64,000 nt of DNA, taken from the NCBI RefSeq assembly GCF_001458215.1, contig NZ_CYTW01000001.1, positions 1,178,001 to 1,242,000 on the forward strand. The letters run 5' to 3'. The first letter of the stretch is position 1, and each line of letters starts with the position of its first letter. The notes beneath the pieces were generated by a model, which worked only from the letters and a program-made list of their open reading frames with translations, made no database searches and was not told the origin of the DNA. Positions 9,061 to 18,041 of the stretch are shown one piece after another. The DNA is from Shimia thalassica (GTDB taxonomy: Bacteria > Pseudomonadota > Alphaproteobacteria > Rhodobacterales > Rhodobacteraceae). The position numbers were made by a program, and so were the translations under genes.

Positions 9061-9750
9061 ATGCCCAAATTGAAACTTCTAGCCCGCGCCTGCCGGACAC
9101 CCGTACTCGGCCGTGTGTGGGTTTTGTTCCTGGCGATCAGTTGCGCGACAACGGGTCAGGCAGGTGAGCCGCGCAATCTTGGATGGAGCGATCTGGTGCC
9201 GACAGTTGCGATGGGTGCCAATCCTTTTGAGGCGCTGGACTTCAGGCAGAAGAACGACCTCGCCAAACTCTATCGCATTGAAGTCAAAGAAGCGGACACG
9301 GCGAATGATTTTGCCCGCACACAAGCTTTGGAAATTCGCACGCGGCTCGAGGTTGGCGGTCTTGATCCGGATTGGCTTTTCTCGGAACGCGAACGGATGA
9401 TGGATGAACATACACGCCAGTTTAGCGCCCCCAATCAAGAGGTGCTGGACACAACCGTCCGAATGCCGGGCTATATTCTACCGTTAGAGATGGAGGGCGC
9501 GCTGGCGGTCGAATTCCTGCTCGTCCCCACGGTGGGCGCATGTATCCACACGCCGCCACCTGCCGCCAATCAGTTGATCCACGTGCGCTATCCGCAGGGT
9601 TATCCCCTGCGTGGCATGTATGACCCCGTCTGGATAGTCGGCGAACTGCAGGCCGAGAGGCAGCTCGAACTTGTGACCTATTCCGATGGGCAACGCAGCG
9701 TAGAGAGCACCTACGTCATGACCGCCGCCACCGTTGAACAATACCGCTGA
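9061..9750 (+). CDS. Secreted DUF3299 protein
   Basis: A 229-residue exported protein: basic N-terminus, hydrophobic core VWVLFLAISCATTGQAG, probable cleavage near residue 34. The C-terminal half carries the DUF3299 hallmarks: GYILPLE, then EFLLVPTVGACIHTPPPAANQ and the GMYDPVWIVGEL block. The Cys-Ile-His in the ACIHTPPP loop is the most conserved part of the family and could bind a metal or act as a thiol site, but no function is established to my knowledge. It follows the small 8828 gene closely and lies 51 bp before an exported MBL-fold hydrolase. Confidence 0.85.
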   Translation: MPKLKLLARACRTPVLGRVWVLFLAISCATTGQAGEPRNLGWSDLVPTVAMGANPFEALDFRQKNDLAKLYRIEVKEADTANDFARTQALEIRTRLEVGGLDPDWLFSERERMMDEHTRQFSAPNQEVLDTTVRMPGYILPLEMEGALAVEFLLVPTVGACIHTPPPAANQLIHVRYPQGYPLRGMYDPVWIVGELQAERQLELVTYSDGQRSVESTYVMTAATVEQYR

Positions 9751-9801
9751 GGTTAGGGGAATCCGAAACTTTTATTTTGAGAAACTCTTGAGGAGGGAAG
9801 A

Positions 9802-11241
9802 ATGAACGGAATAAAACTACTGAGTGCATCCGCACTTATGTCGCTGGCTTTGGCCGGGGGGGGCGTTGCACAACAAATTCCAGCCCCGGCCGAACCGTCC
9901 ACGCAAGAAGACATTCAACGTGCGCTGCTTGGCGGTGTTCCAAACGGGCGCTGGAAAGAAGGTCTGATGTTTGAGGGGATTTCCCCTCAGCCTTGGCTTC
10001 AAAGTGCTGCCAACTGGTTCCCCGGCACAGAGGAAGTGCAGCCGGAAGAAATGCGGATCACCTTTATGGGCACGGCTCCGCTCTTGCGCCCCGGCCAGAT
10101 GAACACGTCGGTGTTTGTAGAGCTTGGCAACGGAGACAATTTCATCTTTGACATCGGTGAAGGCTCTGTCGCGAACTATCAGGCCGCGCGCATTGCGCTC
10201 AACGAATTGACGGATGTGTTTATCACGCACCTTCATGTCGACCACTTTGGTGCCTTGCCTTATCTCTGGATGTTCCGGACGTGGAATGGGGGCTGGCACG
10301 AGCCGCTTCGCATTCATGGCCCGTCGGGACGCACGCCGGAATACGGCACTGCGTCCATGGTCGAGGGGATGAAGATGATGACCGCCTGGCACCGCGATGC
10401 CTTTAGCGTTTTCCCAACCGGCACGGGCTGGGACATCGAGGTGAACGAGTTTGATTTTGCCGACAACGGCGGCATCATTTATGACAAGAACGGTGTCACC
10501 GTTCGCCACTGGCAGCGCAGCCACGCCAAGGACGGGGCGACGGCGTATCGGCTGGATTGGAATGATCTCTGTTTTGTCTGGACAGGTGACGGGCGACCCA
10601 ACCTGCTTGATGTTGAATACGCCGAGGGCTGCGATATCTACATCACCGAGCAACAGCAGGAAGTGGTCGAGATCAACTCTGGCGTACAAGGTGTGCCACC
10701 TTTCCTTGCGCGCTACACCATCGACACCCACCACACGCCCACCTATGCGGCTGGTTATATTGCAAACCTGATCCAGCCCCGTCTCTTCATGACTACGCAT
10801 ATGAGCTATGACAAATACCTGCTTGAAGAGTCCGTTGCAGAGATACGGGAACACTGGAAAGGGCCGTTCCACTTTGGGGCTCCGGACGGGATTGTTGTAA
10901 ACGTCACCAAGGATCAGATCTGGGTACGCGAAGGTATTCTGCCAGAGTTCCCGAACGTGCGGGCACCTCAGTTTGACTTTACCAATGAGCAATTGGTTGT
11001 TCCCTTGCCGCCACATGCGCGCGAAGACATCCAGAATGCAGAAGTGCGGGCAACCGAGCTTGATCCGGATCTATATTATCCGGAAGGGTACAAGCCTGAA
11101 CTGCTTCCGTTCTGGCCTGTGGAAAGTGATCTTGTTGTGCCGATGGAGATGATGCCGGAAGCCTTGAAAGACAGTATGGGCGCGGCTTGGCGCCATCGCG
11201 AAAAGAACCGTGCAATCTTGAAAGAGATGGGCAAGTTCTAA
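9802..11241 (+). CDS. Exported MBL-fold metallo-hydrolase
   Basis: A 479-residue metallo-beta-lactamase-fold protein with a signal peptide (core LLSASALMSLALAGGGVAQ, cleavage near 24). The zinc motif is intact: THLHVDHFG, His143/His145/Asp147/His148, with DIGEGS before it, and later WTGDGRPN and TTHMSYD supplying the downstream Asp and His positions. The arrangement is RNase Z/arylsulfatase-like, and close relatives are sometimes labelled GntH-type; the substrate is unknown and no guanitoxin pathway is visible. A strong AGGAGGGA site precedes the ATG. A hairpin terminator follows 11 bp after the stop, so this is the last gene of the 8828-11241 unit. Confidence 0.88.
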   Translation: MNGIKLLSASALMSLALAGGGVAQQIPAPAEPSTQEDIQRALLGGVPNGRWKEGLMFEGISPQPWLQSAANWFPGTEEVQPEEMRITFMGTAPLLRPGQMNTSVFVELGNGDNFIFDIGEGSVANYQAARIALNELTDVFITHLHVDHFGALPYLWMFRTWNGGWHEPLRIHGPSGRTPEYGTASMVEGMKMMTAWHRDAFSVFPTGTGWDIEVNEFDFADNGGIIYDKNGVTVRHWQRSHAKDGATAYRLDWNDLCFVWTGDGRPNLLDVEYAEGCDIYITEQQQEVVEINSGVQGVPPFLARYTIDTHHTPTYAAGYIANLIQPRLFMTTHMSYDKYLLEESVAEIREHWKGPFHFGAPDGIVVNVTKDQIWVREGILPEFPNVRAPQFDFTNEQLVVPLPPHAREDIQNAEVRATELDPDLYYPEGYKPELLPFWPVESDLVVPMEMMPEALKDSMGAAWRHREKNRAILKEMGKF

Positions 11242-11252
11242 GACGTCATGTG

Positions 11253-11275
11253 GCAGAGCCGATAACCGGCTCTGC
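11253..11275 (+). terminator. Rho-independent terminator after the MBL gene
   Basis: GCAGAGCCG (11253-11261) pairs perfectly with CGGCTCTGC (11267-11275) around ATAAC, followed by a T-rich stretch (AATCTTTGCTTTG). It closes the 8828-11241 transcription unit. Confidence 0.75.
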
Positions 11276-11395
11276 AATCTTTGCTTTGTTGATGTCGCTG
11301 ACCTTCGTGGAATGCTTCGTCACAAAGCGTTGTCTATCCCGATGGTGCGCGACTTGCTTTTGACCATCAACAAATGTCACATTTCGAGCGGATCA

Positions 11396-11465
11396 GGGGC
11401 GCTGCCCCTCGCGCCCAGAAGGGCGCTCACCCCGGGATATTTCAGCCAGAAGAAGCCGGGGGCGG
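11396..11465. repeat. Two-hairpin intergenic repeat, copy 2
   Basis: Plus-strand order: GGGGC-GCT-GCCCC (11396-11408), GCGCCC-AGAA-GGGCGC (11411-11426), then CACCCCGGGATATTTCAGCCAG and AAGAAGCC. It matches copy 1 (3773-3839, opposite strand) in layout and tail, while the second stem differs in sequence yet keeps pairing. It occupies the 330-bp gap 11242-11571 before ftsW; apart from this and the terminator at 11253 I see no feature there, and the ftsW promoter presumably lies in 11466-11571. Confidence 0.7.
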
Positions 11466-11571
11466 ATTGTTGCCGTTTGCAACGTCATGCTTTGCAAGAG
11501 TCTGGCTTCGTGCTAGAATCATAAGCAGACCCGGAAAACGGGCGTTTTGAGGCAGAGATCGGCGGTTCCCG

Positions 11572-12738
11572 ATGACAGAGATGGTTTATGGTTCGGTCCC
11601 CGTGCGGGATGGCGAACCGGTTCTTCCCAAGTGGTGGCGCACCTTGGACAAGTGGTCGATGGCGGCCATCCTTTCCCTGTTCGGGGTCGGGATATTGCTC
11701 GGCATGGCGGCGTCTCCGCCGCTTGCGGCCAAAAACGGGTTTCCCGCGTTTCACTATGTTCAGAAACAGGCGATTTTTGGCGGGATGGCCTTGGTGGCGA
11801 TGCTCGTCACGTCGATGATGAGCCCGCAAACCGTGCGCCGTCTGGCGGTTCTGGCCTTTGCAGGGGCCTTTATCGCGTTGATCGGGTTGCCTTTTTTCGG
11901 AACTGACTTTGGAAAAGGGGCCACGCGCTGGTATTCCTTGGGATTTGCGTCGGTGCAACCATCCGAGTTTCTGAAGCCAGTATTTGTGGTCACGGCTGCG
12001 TGGCTTATGGCGGCTAATGAAGAGATAAACGGGCCTCCGGGGCGCATGTGGTCGTTCCTTTTGATGGTGACGATTGTTTTCGTCCTTGCGATGCAGCCCG
12101 ACTTTGGACAGGCCAGCCTGATATTGTTTGCATGGTGCGTGATGTATTTTGTATCGGGCGCGCCGATGCTGCTGATCGGAGGGATCTTTTTGTCGATTAT
12201 CCCGATTGCGCAGTTTGCCTATGCCAACTCGGAACACTTTGCCCGCCGTATTGACGGGTTCCTTGATCGGTCGGTCGATCCAACCACGCAGTTGGGCTAT
12301 GCCACAAATGCCATTCAGGAAGGTGGTCTGTATGGTGTCGGTGTTGGCGAAGGGCAGGTCAAATGGTCTTTGCCGGATGCCCACACGGATTTTATCATTG
12401 CCGTGGCAGCCGAAGAATACGGGCTGATCCTGGTTCTGTTGGTGATCGCTCTTTATTCGATTGTTGTTTTGCGCTCGTACTTCCGTCTGATGCGCGAACG
12501 TGATCCTTTCATTCGTCTGGCGGGCACCGGTCTTGCCGCGATGTTTGGTGTGCAGGCGATTATCAATATGGGCGTGGCTGTGCGTCTTTTGCCTGCAAAA
12601 GGCATGACTCTGCCATTTGTCAGCTATGGTGGCTCATCTTTGATTGCGGGCGGTATTGCAGTCGGGATGCTTTTGGCGTTTACCCGCACCCGACCTCAGG
12701 GCGAGATCCGGGACATTCTGCGGGGACATGTAAGATGA
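11572..12738 (+). CDS. ftsW: Division-site lipid II polymerase FtsW
   Basis: SEDS-family membrane glycosyltransferase that polymerises lipid II at the septum together with FtsI and FtsQLB. The 388-residue protein has about ten hydrophobic segments, the family [17 protein letters not shown] motif, [11 protein letters not shown], and the C-terminal [21 protein letters not shown] signature. It restarts the dcw cluster after the 6-kb interruption and overlaps murG by ATGA. Confidence 0.96.
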   Translation: MTEMVYGSVPVRDGEPVLPKWWRTLDKWSMAAILSLFGVGILLGMAASPPLAAKNGFPAFHYVQKQAIFGGMALVAMLVTSMMSPQTVRRLAVLAFAGAFIALIGLPFFGTDFGKGATRWYSLGFASVQPSEFLKPVFVVTAAWLMAANEEINGPPGRMWSFLLMVTIVFVLAMQPDFGQASLILFAWCVMYFVSGAPMLLIGGIFLSIIPIAQFAYANSEHFARRIDGFLDRSVDPTTQLGYATNAIQEGGLYGVGVGEGQVKWSLPDAHTDFIIAVAAEEYGLILVLLVIALYSIVVLRSYFRLMRERDPFIRLAGTGLAAMFGVQAIINMGVAVRLLPAKGMTLPFVSYGGSSLIAGGIAVGMLLAFTRTRPQGEIRDILRGHVR

Positions 12739-13832
12739 CAAACAAGCCATTGCTGGTGATTGCAGCAGGCGGCACCGGAGGGCATATGTTCCCGGCGCAG
12801 GCGCTGGCCGAAGTGATGTTGCGCAAAGGCTGGCGGGTCAAGCTGACCACGGATGCCCGCGGCGCGCGCTATACCGGCGGGTTTCCCCATACGATCGAGA
12901 TCGAAGAGGTGTCGAGCGCAACCTTTGCCCGTGGCGGAGTTTTGGCGAAACTGGCTGTGCCCTTCAAAATTCTGGGAGGCGTGCTGTCGACAATGCGCCG
13001 GTTCCGCAAGGACAGGCCGGATGTGGTTGTCGGGTTTGGGGGATACCCAAGTATTCCCTCTGTTGGTGCTGCATTCTTGATGAAATTGCCGCGTATGATC
13101 CACGAACAGAACGGTGTTTTGGGGCGCGTAAACGAAAAATTTGCCTCGCGCGTTGACGTTGTGGCCTGTGGTACATGGCCAACCGCACTTCCCGAAGGGA
13201 TCGAAGGCGTGCATACGGGCAATCCTGTGCGGGGCGCTGTGCTGGAACGCGCGGCATCCGGATATATCGCACCGGGCGATTACCCCATGTCGATACTGGT
13301 GATTGGCGGCTCGCAAGGCGCGCGCATCTTGTCTGATACCGTGCCGGGCGCCATCGCAGCACTTCCATCGGAAATTCTGCGGAACGTGCGGGTGAGCCAT
13401 CAGGCACGTGACGAAGATTTTGACCGTGTGACGGCCTTTTATGCCGAACAGGGCATCAATGCGGATGTGCAGCCGTTTTTCCACGATGTGCCTGCGCGGA
13501 TGAGTGAAGCACAGCTTGTAATTTCACGCTCTGGCGCCTCGTCGGTGGCAGACATCAGCGTGATTGGGCGGCCTTCAATCCTGATCCCCTTTGCAGCCGC
13601 AACCGGTGACCATCAAACTGCAAATGCGCGCGGGTTGGTGGATGCAGGGGCATCCATCCTTATCCCCGAAACAAAACTGACTGTGGAAGCGCTGTCAGAA
13701 CAAATCACAAATGTACTTGCCAACCCCGAAGGCGCACAGCACATGGTGCGGGCCGCTTTGAGTGTCGCAAAGCCCGACGCAACCCAAGAGTTGTGCGCGC
13801 TGGTTGAGATGTTGGCGGGTCACGAACAGTAA
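12735..13832 (+). CDS. murG: Lipid I GlcNAc transferase MurG
   Basis: GT28 glycosyltransferase, peripheral on the inner face of the membrane, that adds GlcNAc to lipid I to give lipid II. It has 365 residues. The glycine-rich loop [12 protein letters not shown] (10-21) with the catalytic-site His17 is intact, as are [28 protein letters not shown], and [12 protein letters not shown], the UDP-GlcNAc-binding part. It is coupled to ftsW by the ATGA overlap and followed 12 bp later by murC with a good AAGGAAAAGAG site. Confidence 0.96.
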   Translation: MTNKPLLVIAAGGTGGHMFPAQALAEVMLRKGWRVKLTTDARGARYTGGFPHTIEIEEVSSATFARGGVLAKLAVPFKILGGVLSTMRRFRKDRPDVVVGFGGYPSIPSVGAAFLMKLPRMIHEQNGVLGRVNEKFASRVDVVACGTWPTALPEGIEGVHTGNPVRGAVLERAASGYIAPGDYPMSILVIGGSQGARILSDTVPGAIAALPSEILRNVRVSHQARDEDFDRVTAFYAEQGINADVQPFFHDVPARMSEAQLVISRSGASSVADISVIGRPSILIPFAAATGDHQTANARGLVDAGASILIPETKLTVEALSEQITNVLANPEGAQHMVRAALSVAKPDATQELCALVEMLAGHEQ

Positions 13833-13844
13833 GGAAAAGAGACG

Positions 13845-15239
13845 ATGAACGCAGCAACCAAACTTCCCGGCGACGTTGGGCCGATCCATTTTGTCGGTAT
13901 CGGCGGGATTGGCATGTCCGGGATTGCTGAGGTGTTGCTGAACCACGGGTATGTGGTGCAGGGCTCGGATCTCAAATCTTCGAAAATCACGGACCGTCTG
14001 GTTGAAAACGGCGCGACTTTGTTTGTCGGGCAGAATGCCGCCAACCTGAGAGACGCCGAAGTTGTGGTGATTTCATCCGCGATCAAACCGGGCAATCCAG
14101 AACTGGACGAAGCCCGCCGCCGGGGATTGCCGGTGGTGCGCCGCGCAGAAATGCTGGCTGAATTGATGCGCCTGAAGTCGAACATCGCGGTTGCCGGTAC
14201 ACACGGCAAGACCACAACGACAACGATGGTTGCCGCACTTTTGGATCACGGGAAATATGATCCGACGGTTGTAAACGGTGGTATCATCCACGCCTATGAC
14301 TCGAACGCGCGTGTCGGGGATGGCGAGTGGATGGTTGTGGAAGCTGACGAAAGCGACGGCACCTTCAACCGCTTGCCTGCAACGATTGCGATCGTCACCA
14401 ACATCGATCCCGAGCATATGGAGCATTGGGGCACGGAAGAGAACCTGCACCGCGGGTTCCTGGAGTTTGTCTCGAACATCCCCTTTTACGGGCTGGCGGT
14501 GTGTTGCACCGATGATCCGGACGTGCAGACACTTGTCGGCAAAATCACCGACCGCCGTGTTGTCACCTTCGGGTTCAACACGCAGGCGGATGTGCGTGCC
14601 ATCAACCTGACGTACAAGGCGGGCATCGCCCACTTTGATATCCAGTTGCAGAACGAAGACGATGTGATCGAGGGGTGTACCTTGCCGATGCCCGGTGATC
14701 ACAACGTGTCCAATGCCCTGAGTGCCGTCGCTGTTGCGCGTCATCTTGGTATGAAGAAAGAAGAAATCCGCGAGGCCTTGGCCCTGTTTGGTGGCGTGAA
14801 CCGGCGCTTTACGCGGGTCGGGGAATGGCAGGGCATTCCGATTATTGACGACTATGGTCACCATCCCGTTGAAATTGCAGCGGTTCTGAAAGCCGCGCGT
14901 CAGGCCTGTGACGGACGGGTTATCGCGGTGCATCAGCCGCACCGCTTTACGCGCCTGTCTACGTTGTTTGAAGATTTTTGTTCCTGCTTCAACGAGGCGG
15001 ATGTTGTTGGCATCGCCGAGGTTTTTGCAGCAGGCGAGGCCCCGATCGCGGGTGCATCGCGTGATGATCTTGTTGCCGGACTTGTGGCCCATGGGCACCG
15101 GTCGGCGGTTGCCGTGGACAGCGAAGATGATCTTGAAGCGCTGGTGCGGGCAGAGGCCAAACCCGGTGACATTGTGGTTTGTCTTGGGGCGGGTACAATC
15201 AGCGCATGGGCAAACAACCTCGCAAAGCGTCTTAACTAA
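13845..15239 (+). CDS. murC: UDP-MurNAc--L-alanine ligase MurC
   Basis: First of the Mur ligases: joins L-alanine to UDP-MurNAc in the cytoplasm. It has 464 residues with [12 protein letters not shown] at 18-29, the ATP loop [10 protein letters not shown] at 118-127, EADESDGTF, and the C-terminal [12 protein letters not shown] and HQPHRFTR motifs. Length and motif order are standard. The next gene on the strand is an APC-family permease 23 bp away, which is not a usual dcw member. Confidence 0.97.
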   Translation: MNAATKLPGDVGPIHFVGIGGIGMSGIAEVLLNHGYVVQGSDLKSSKITDRLVENGATLFVGQNAANLRDAEVVVISSAIKPGNPELDEARRRGLPVVRRAEMLAELMRLKSNIAVAGTHGKTTTTTMVAALLDHGKYDPTVVNGGIIHAYDSNARVGDGEWMVVEADESDGTFNRLPATIAIVTNIDPEHMEHWGTEENLHRGFLEFVSNIPFYGLAVCCTDDPDVQTLVGKITDRRVVTFGFNTQADVRAINLTYKAGIAHFDIQLQNEDDVIEGCTLPMPGDHNVSNALSAVAVARHLGMKKEEIREALALFGGVNRRFTRVGEWQGIPIIDDYGHHPVEIAAVLKAARQACDGRVIAVHQPHRFTRLSTLFEDFCSCFNEADVVGIAEVFAAGEAPIAGASRDDLVAGLVAHGHRSAVAVDSEDDLEALVRAEAKPGDIVVCLGAGTISAWANNLAKRLN

Positions 15240-15262
15240 GGTAATATCCCGATAAGGTAGGC

Positions 15263-16450
15263 ATGACTGAGCATCTTAAACGGCGTATTGGACTGGGGCT
15301 TTTGACGGCATATGGCGTCGGGGTCATGGTGGGTGCGGGTATTTATGTGCTTGTCGGTGCCGTTGCAGGTGAAGCAGGGATCTGGGCACCGGTTGCGTTT
15401 TTGCTGGCTGGTTTGATCGCGGCCCCAACGGCGCTTAGCTATTCCGAGTTTTCGACACGTATTCCCGAGGCGGCAGGAGAGGCGGCCTATGTCGGCACCG
15501 CCCTCAAATCACAACTTTTGGCGGTGGTCATCGGATTGGCAATTGTCGCCGCAGGCACCATTTCAGCGGCAGCTGTTTTGCGTGGGGGTGTCGGATACCT
15601 GACGGTGGTTATCGATGTTCCCGCGTTTTGGGCGATGGTTTTGATCGGGGCAGCATTGACGGCCGTTGCCATTTTTGGCGTCATGGAGAGCCTTGCTTTG
15701 GCAGCGGTCTTTACTGTTGTCGAGCTGTTGGGGCTGGCGCTTGTGATCTGGGCCGGATGGCAGGCGCCGGAAACCGCAGACTGGAGCGCGATGCCTTCAC
15801 CTGTTTGGGCGGGGATTGGCGCTGGGGCGGCCTTGGCCTTCTTTGCGTTCATCGGCTTTGAAGACATCGTCAATATGGCAGAAGAAGTGGCCCGACCCGA
15901 ACATACCATGCCGCGCGCGATCCTGATTTCATTGGCTGTGACAACCGTGATTTATGCGCTTGTGACATGGGCGACTGTGCGCGCTGTGCCCTTGGGTGCC
16001 CTGTCTACGAGTGAAAAACCTCTGGCATTGGTTTGGCAGTCGGGCATGGGCGGGCAGGGCAAATTCCTGTCGACCATCGCTGTTTTTGCGGCCTTGAATG
16101 GTGTTTTGGCCCAGATCGTCATGGCCAGCCGTGTTTTGTATGGTTTGGGCAAGCGCAGTGCTGTGCTTGGGGTATTCCATCACGCAAACAAAAGAACAGG
16201 CACGCCAATCCTTGCGACGGGACTGGTTGGGGGCGCGGTTGTGGCTGGGGCCATTGTGCTGAATGTCGGGCTGTTGGCCGAAACGACATCGACCATATTG
16301 CTCGGGGTGTTTGTGATCGTGAACTTTTCCCTGATTGTCCTGAAAATGCGAGAGCCGGACGCGCCGTTTCGGGTGCCGATGTTTGTGCCCGTGTCAGGGC
16401 TTGTTCTGGCGGCGGCAGCACTGGCGCTCAATCTTGGAGTCCAGATATGA
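15263..16450 (+). CDS. APC-superfamily amino acid permease
   Basis: A 395-residue inner-membrane transporter with roughly 12 hydrophobic segments. The first segment has the APC substrate-binding signature GVGVMVGAGIYVLVGAVAGEAG, and FFAFIGFEDIVNMAEEVARPEHTMPRAI is the family consensus around segment 6. The substrate cannot be read from sequence; amino acids or polyamines are likely. It is oddly placed between murC and murB, and its stop overlaps the next start by ATGA, so it is expressed as part of the cell-wall operon. Confidence 0.9.
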   Translation: MTEHLKRRIGLGLLTAYGVGVMVGAGIYVLVGAVAGEAGIWAPVAFLLAGLIAAPTALSYSEFSTRIPEAAGEAAYVGTALKSQLLAVVIGLAIVAAGTISAAAVLRGGVGYLTVVIDVPAFWAMVLIGAALTAVAIFGVMESLALAAVFTVVELLGLALVIWAGWQAPETADWSAMPSPVWAGIGAGAALAFFAFIGFEDIVNMAEEVARPEHTMPRAILISLAVTTVIYALVTWATVRAVPLGALSTSEKPLALVWQSGMGGQGKFLSTIAVFAALNGVLAQIVMASRVLYGLGKRSAVLGVFHHANKRTGTPILATGLVGGAVVAGAIVLNVGLLAETTSTILLGVFVIVNFSLIVLKMREPDAPFRVPMFVPVSGLVLAAAALALNLGVQI

Positions 16451-16701
16451 GTTTGTCCCTCGTTTTCGGGTGTTTGTGGGTGTTTGCTTCGGCGGTTGTC
16501 GCCATGCTGCCAATGCGCAAACAGTATGCACCCGGAATGGCGCTGCTGATCGCGGCCCCCGTTTTGATTGCCATCATCTGGTGGGAGCATGGCCCGTGGT
16601 ACGGCGCGGCGGCGCTGTTTGCATTTGTTTCCATGTTCCGCAATCCTTTGCGGTACCTCTATGCGCGCGTCAAAGGCGAAAAACCGGAGTTGCCTAAATG
16701 A
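16447..16701 (+). CDS. DUF2484 membrane protein, first of a tandem pair
   Basis: An 84-residue protein with two or three hydrophobic segments (LVFGCLWVFASAVVAML, ALLIAAPVLIAIIWW, YGAAALFAFVSMF) and a basic C-terminal tail (RNPLRYLYARVKGEK). It matches DUF2484, a small-protein family I know from Rhodobacterales near mur genes. The start is the ATG overlapping the permease stop; a longer upstream reading is inside the permease gene. It aligns end to end with the next gene (shared M-LS, LW, PVLI/PLIG, IW-HG-W, R-P--YL-R). Confidence 0.8.
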   Translation: MSLSLVFGCLWVFASAVVAMLPMRKQYAPGMALLIAAPVLIAIIWWEHGPWYGAAALFAFVSMFRNPLRYLYARVKGEKPELPK

Positions 16702-16955
16702 CTTTGTCGATTACGTTGGCCTTGATCTGGCTGGTGGTTGTGAACCTGCGCGGCATGTTCCCGTCCAAAGATAACCATTGGCGGTTCGCCTATTTCATGA
16801 TCGCACTGGGGGTGCCACTGATTGGTGTGATCTGGTATCAGCACGGATTTTGGCTGGCACTGGTGTTCTTGCTTATGGCCATGTGGGTCATGCGGTGGCC
16901 GGTCATCTATCTGGGCCGTTGGGTGCGCCGCAAGATCGGATACACACCGGAATAA
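16698..16955 (+). CDS. DUF2484 membrane protein, second of a tandem pair
   Basis: An 85-residue protein that starts within the stop of its paralogue (ATGA). Hydrophobic segments are [28 protein letters not shown] and [15 protein letters not shown], followed by the basic tail [20 protein letters not shown]. The conserved HG-W and R-P--YL-R positions match the upstream copy. Placement directly before murB suggests a role linked to the cell envelope, but no function is known to me. Confidence 0.8.
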   Translation: MTLSITLALIWLVVVNLRGMFPSKDNHWRFAYFMIALGVPLIGVIWYQHGFWLALVFLLMAMWVMRWPVIYLGRWVRRKIGYTPE

Positions 16956-17029
16956 CCCTTGGGCTGCTTGTGTTTTGGCAAAGACTTTCGCAAAAGAGCG
17001 CGATCAACTCTCTTAGAATGGACCTTCCG

Positions 17030-17956
17030 ATGACCCAGATGCCTGATGTCCGTGGCAAACTGACCCCGAACAAGGATTTGTCCGGATTGACATGGCTGCG
17101 CGTGGGCGGGGCGGCTGACTGGTTGTTTCAACCGGCAGACGTCGACGATCTTGCGGGTTTTCTGCGCAACCTTGATGCATCGGTCGATATCTTTCCCATG
17201 GGTGTCGGAAGCAATCTGATTGTGCGGGACGGTGGTCTTCGTGCGGTCGTGATCCGGATGGGGCGCGGTTTCAACGACATCACGGTTGAGGGCAATCGTG
17301 TGACTGCAGGCGTTGCCGCGCTGGACGCGCATGTTGCGAGGAAAGCAGCAGAGGCTGGCGTTGACCTGACCTTTTTGAGAACAATTCCCGGCGCCGTTGG
17401 GGGCGCTGTGCGGATGAATGCAGGCTGTTATGGCTCCTATGTGGCAGACGCCTTTATCAGCGCAAAGGCCGTCACCCGCGCGGGCGAAATTGTTGATCTC
17501 TCAGCTGGTGATTTGAATTTTCGCTATCGTCAGACCGATCTGCCCAAAGGATGGGTGATTGTCAGCGCAACCTTCGAAGGCCCTTCTGGTGATCCGGATG
17601 TTCTTGCAGCACGCATGGACGAGCAACTGGCCAAACGTGACGCAACCCAGCCCACCAAGGACCGGACAGCCGGCAGTACCTTTCGAAACCCTGCCGGTTT
17701 TTCCAGCACAGGCAAAGCAGATGATGTGCATGATCTGAAGGCATGGAAAGTCATTGATGATGCAGGAATGCGCGGCGCACGTGTCGGCGGCGCGCAGATG
17801 AGCGAGAAGCATTCGAACTTTATGATCAACACCGGTGGCGCATCCGCCGCTGATCTGGAAAATCTCGGTGAAGAAGTCAGAAAAAGGGTTTTCCAAAACA
17901 GCGGAATAACGCTAGAATGGGAAATCATGCGCGTCGGCGAACCGACGGCAAAATAA
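17030..17956 (+). CDS. murB: UDP-N-acetylenolpyruvoylglucosamine reductase MurB
   Basis: FAD-dependent reductase that makes UDP-MurNAc from the enolpyruvyl intermediate. From the chosen ATG it has 308 residues: the FAD-binding block [13 protein letters not shown] (about 23-35), [12 protein letters not shown] (58-69), [17 protein letters not shown], and GSTFRNP with the catalytic Ser, followed by the C-terminal type-I-like region. ATG at 17018 is an alternative start four codons earlier; GGA is better spaced for 17030. The preceding 74 bp hold no feature I can name. Confidence 0.95.
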   Translation: MTQMPDVRGKLTPNKDLSGLTWLRVGGAADWLFQPADVDDLAGFLRNLDASVDIFPMGVGSNLIVRDGGLRAVVIRMGRGFNDITVEGNRVTAGVAALDAHVARKAAEAGVDLTFLRTIPGAVGGAVRMNAGCYGSYVADAFISAKAVTRAGEIVDLSAGDLNFRYRQTDLPKGWVIVSATFEGPSGDPDVLAARMDEQLAKRDATQPTKDRTAGSTFRNPAGFSSTGKADDVHDLKAWKVIDDAGMRGARVGGAQMSEKHSNFMINTGGASAADLENLGEEVRKRVFQNSGITLEWEIMRVGEPTAK

Positions 17957-18041
17957 CTTCCGGCCCACAGGCAAAAAATCGGGGCGGAATATCTAATAAA
18001 AACAAGACCGAAACGGTCTGGGACATTGAGGCACACAGGGT

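Noticed and set aside
9802-11241. Naming the MBL hydrolase GntH and inferring guanitoxin synthesis
   Set aside because: Only general MBL and export features can be seen, and no other guanitoxin pathway gene is present.
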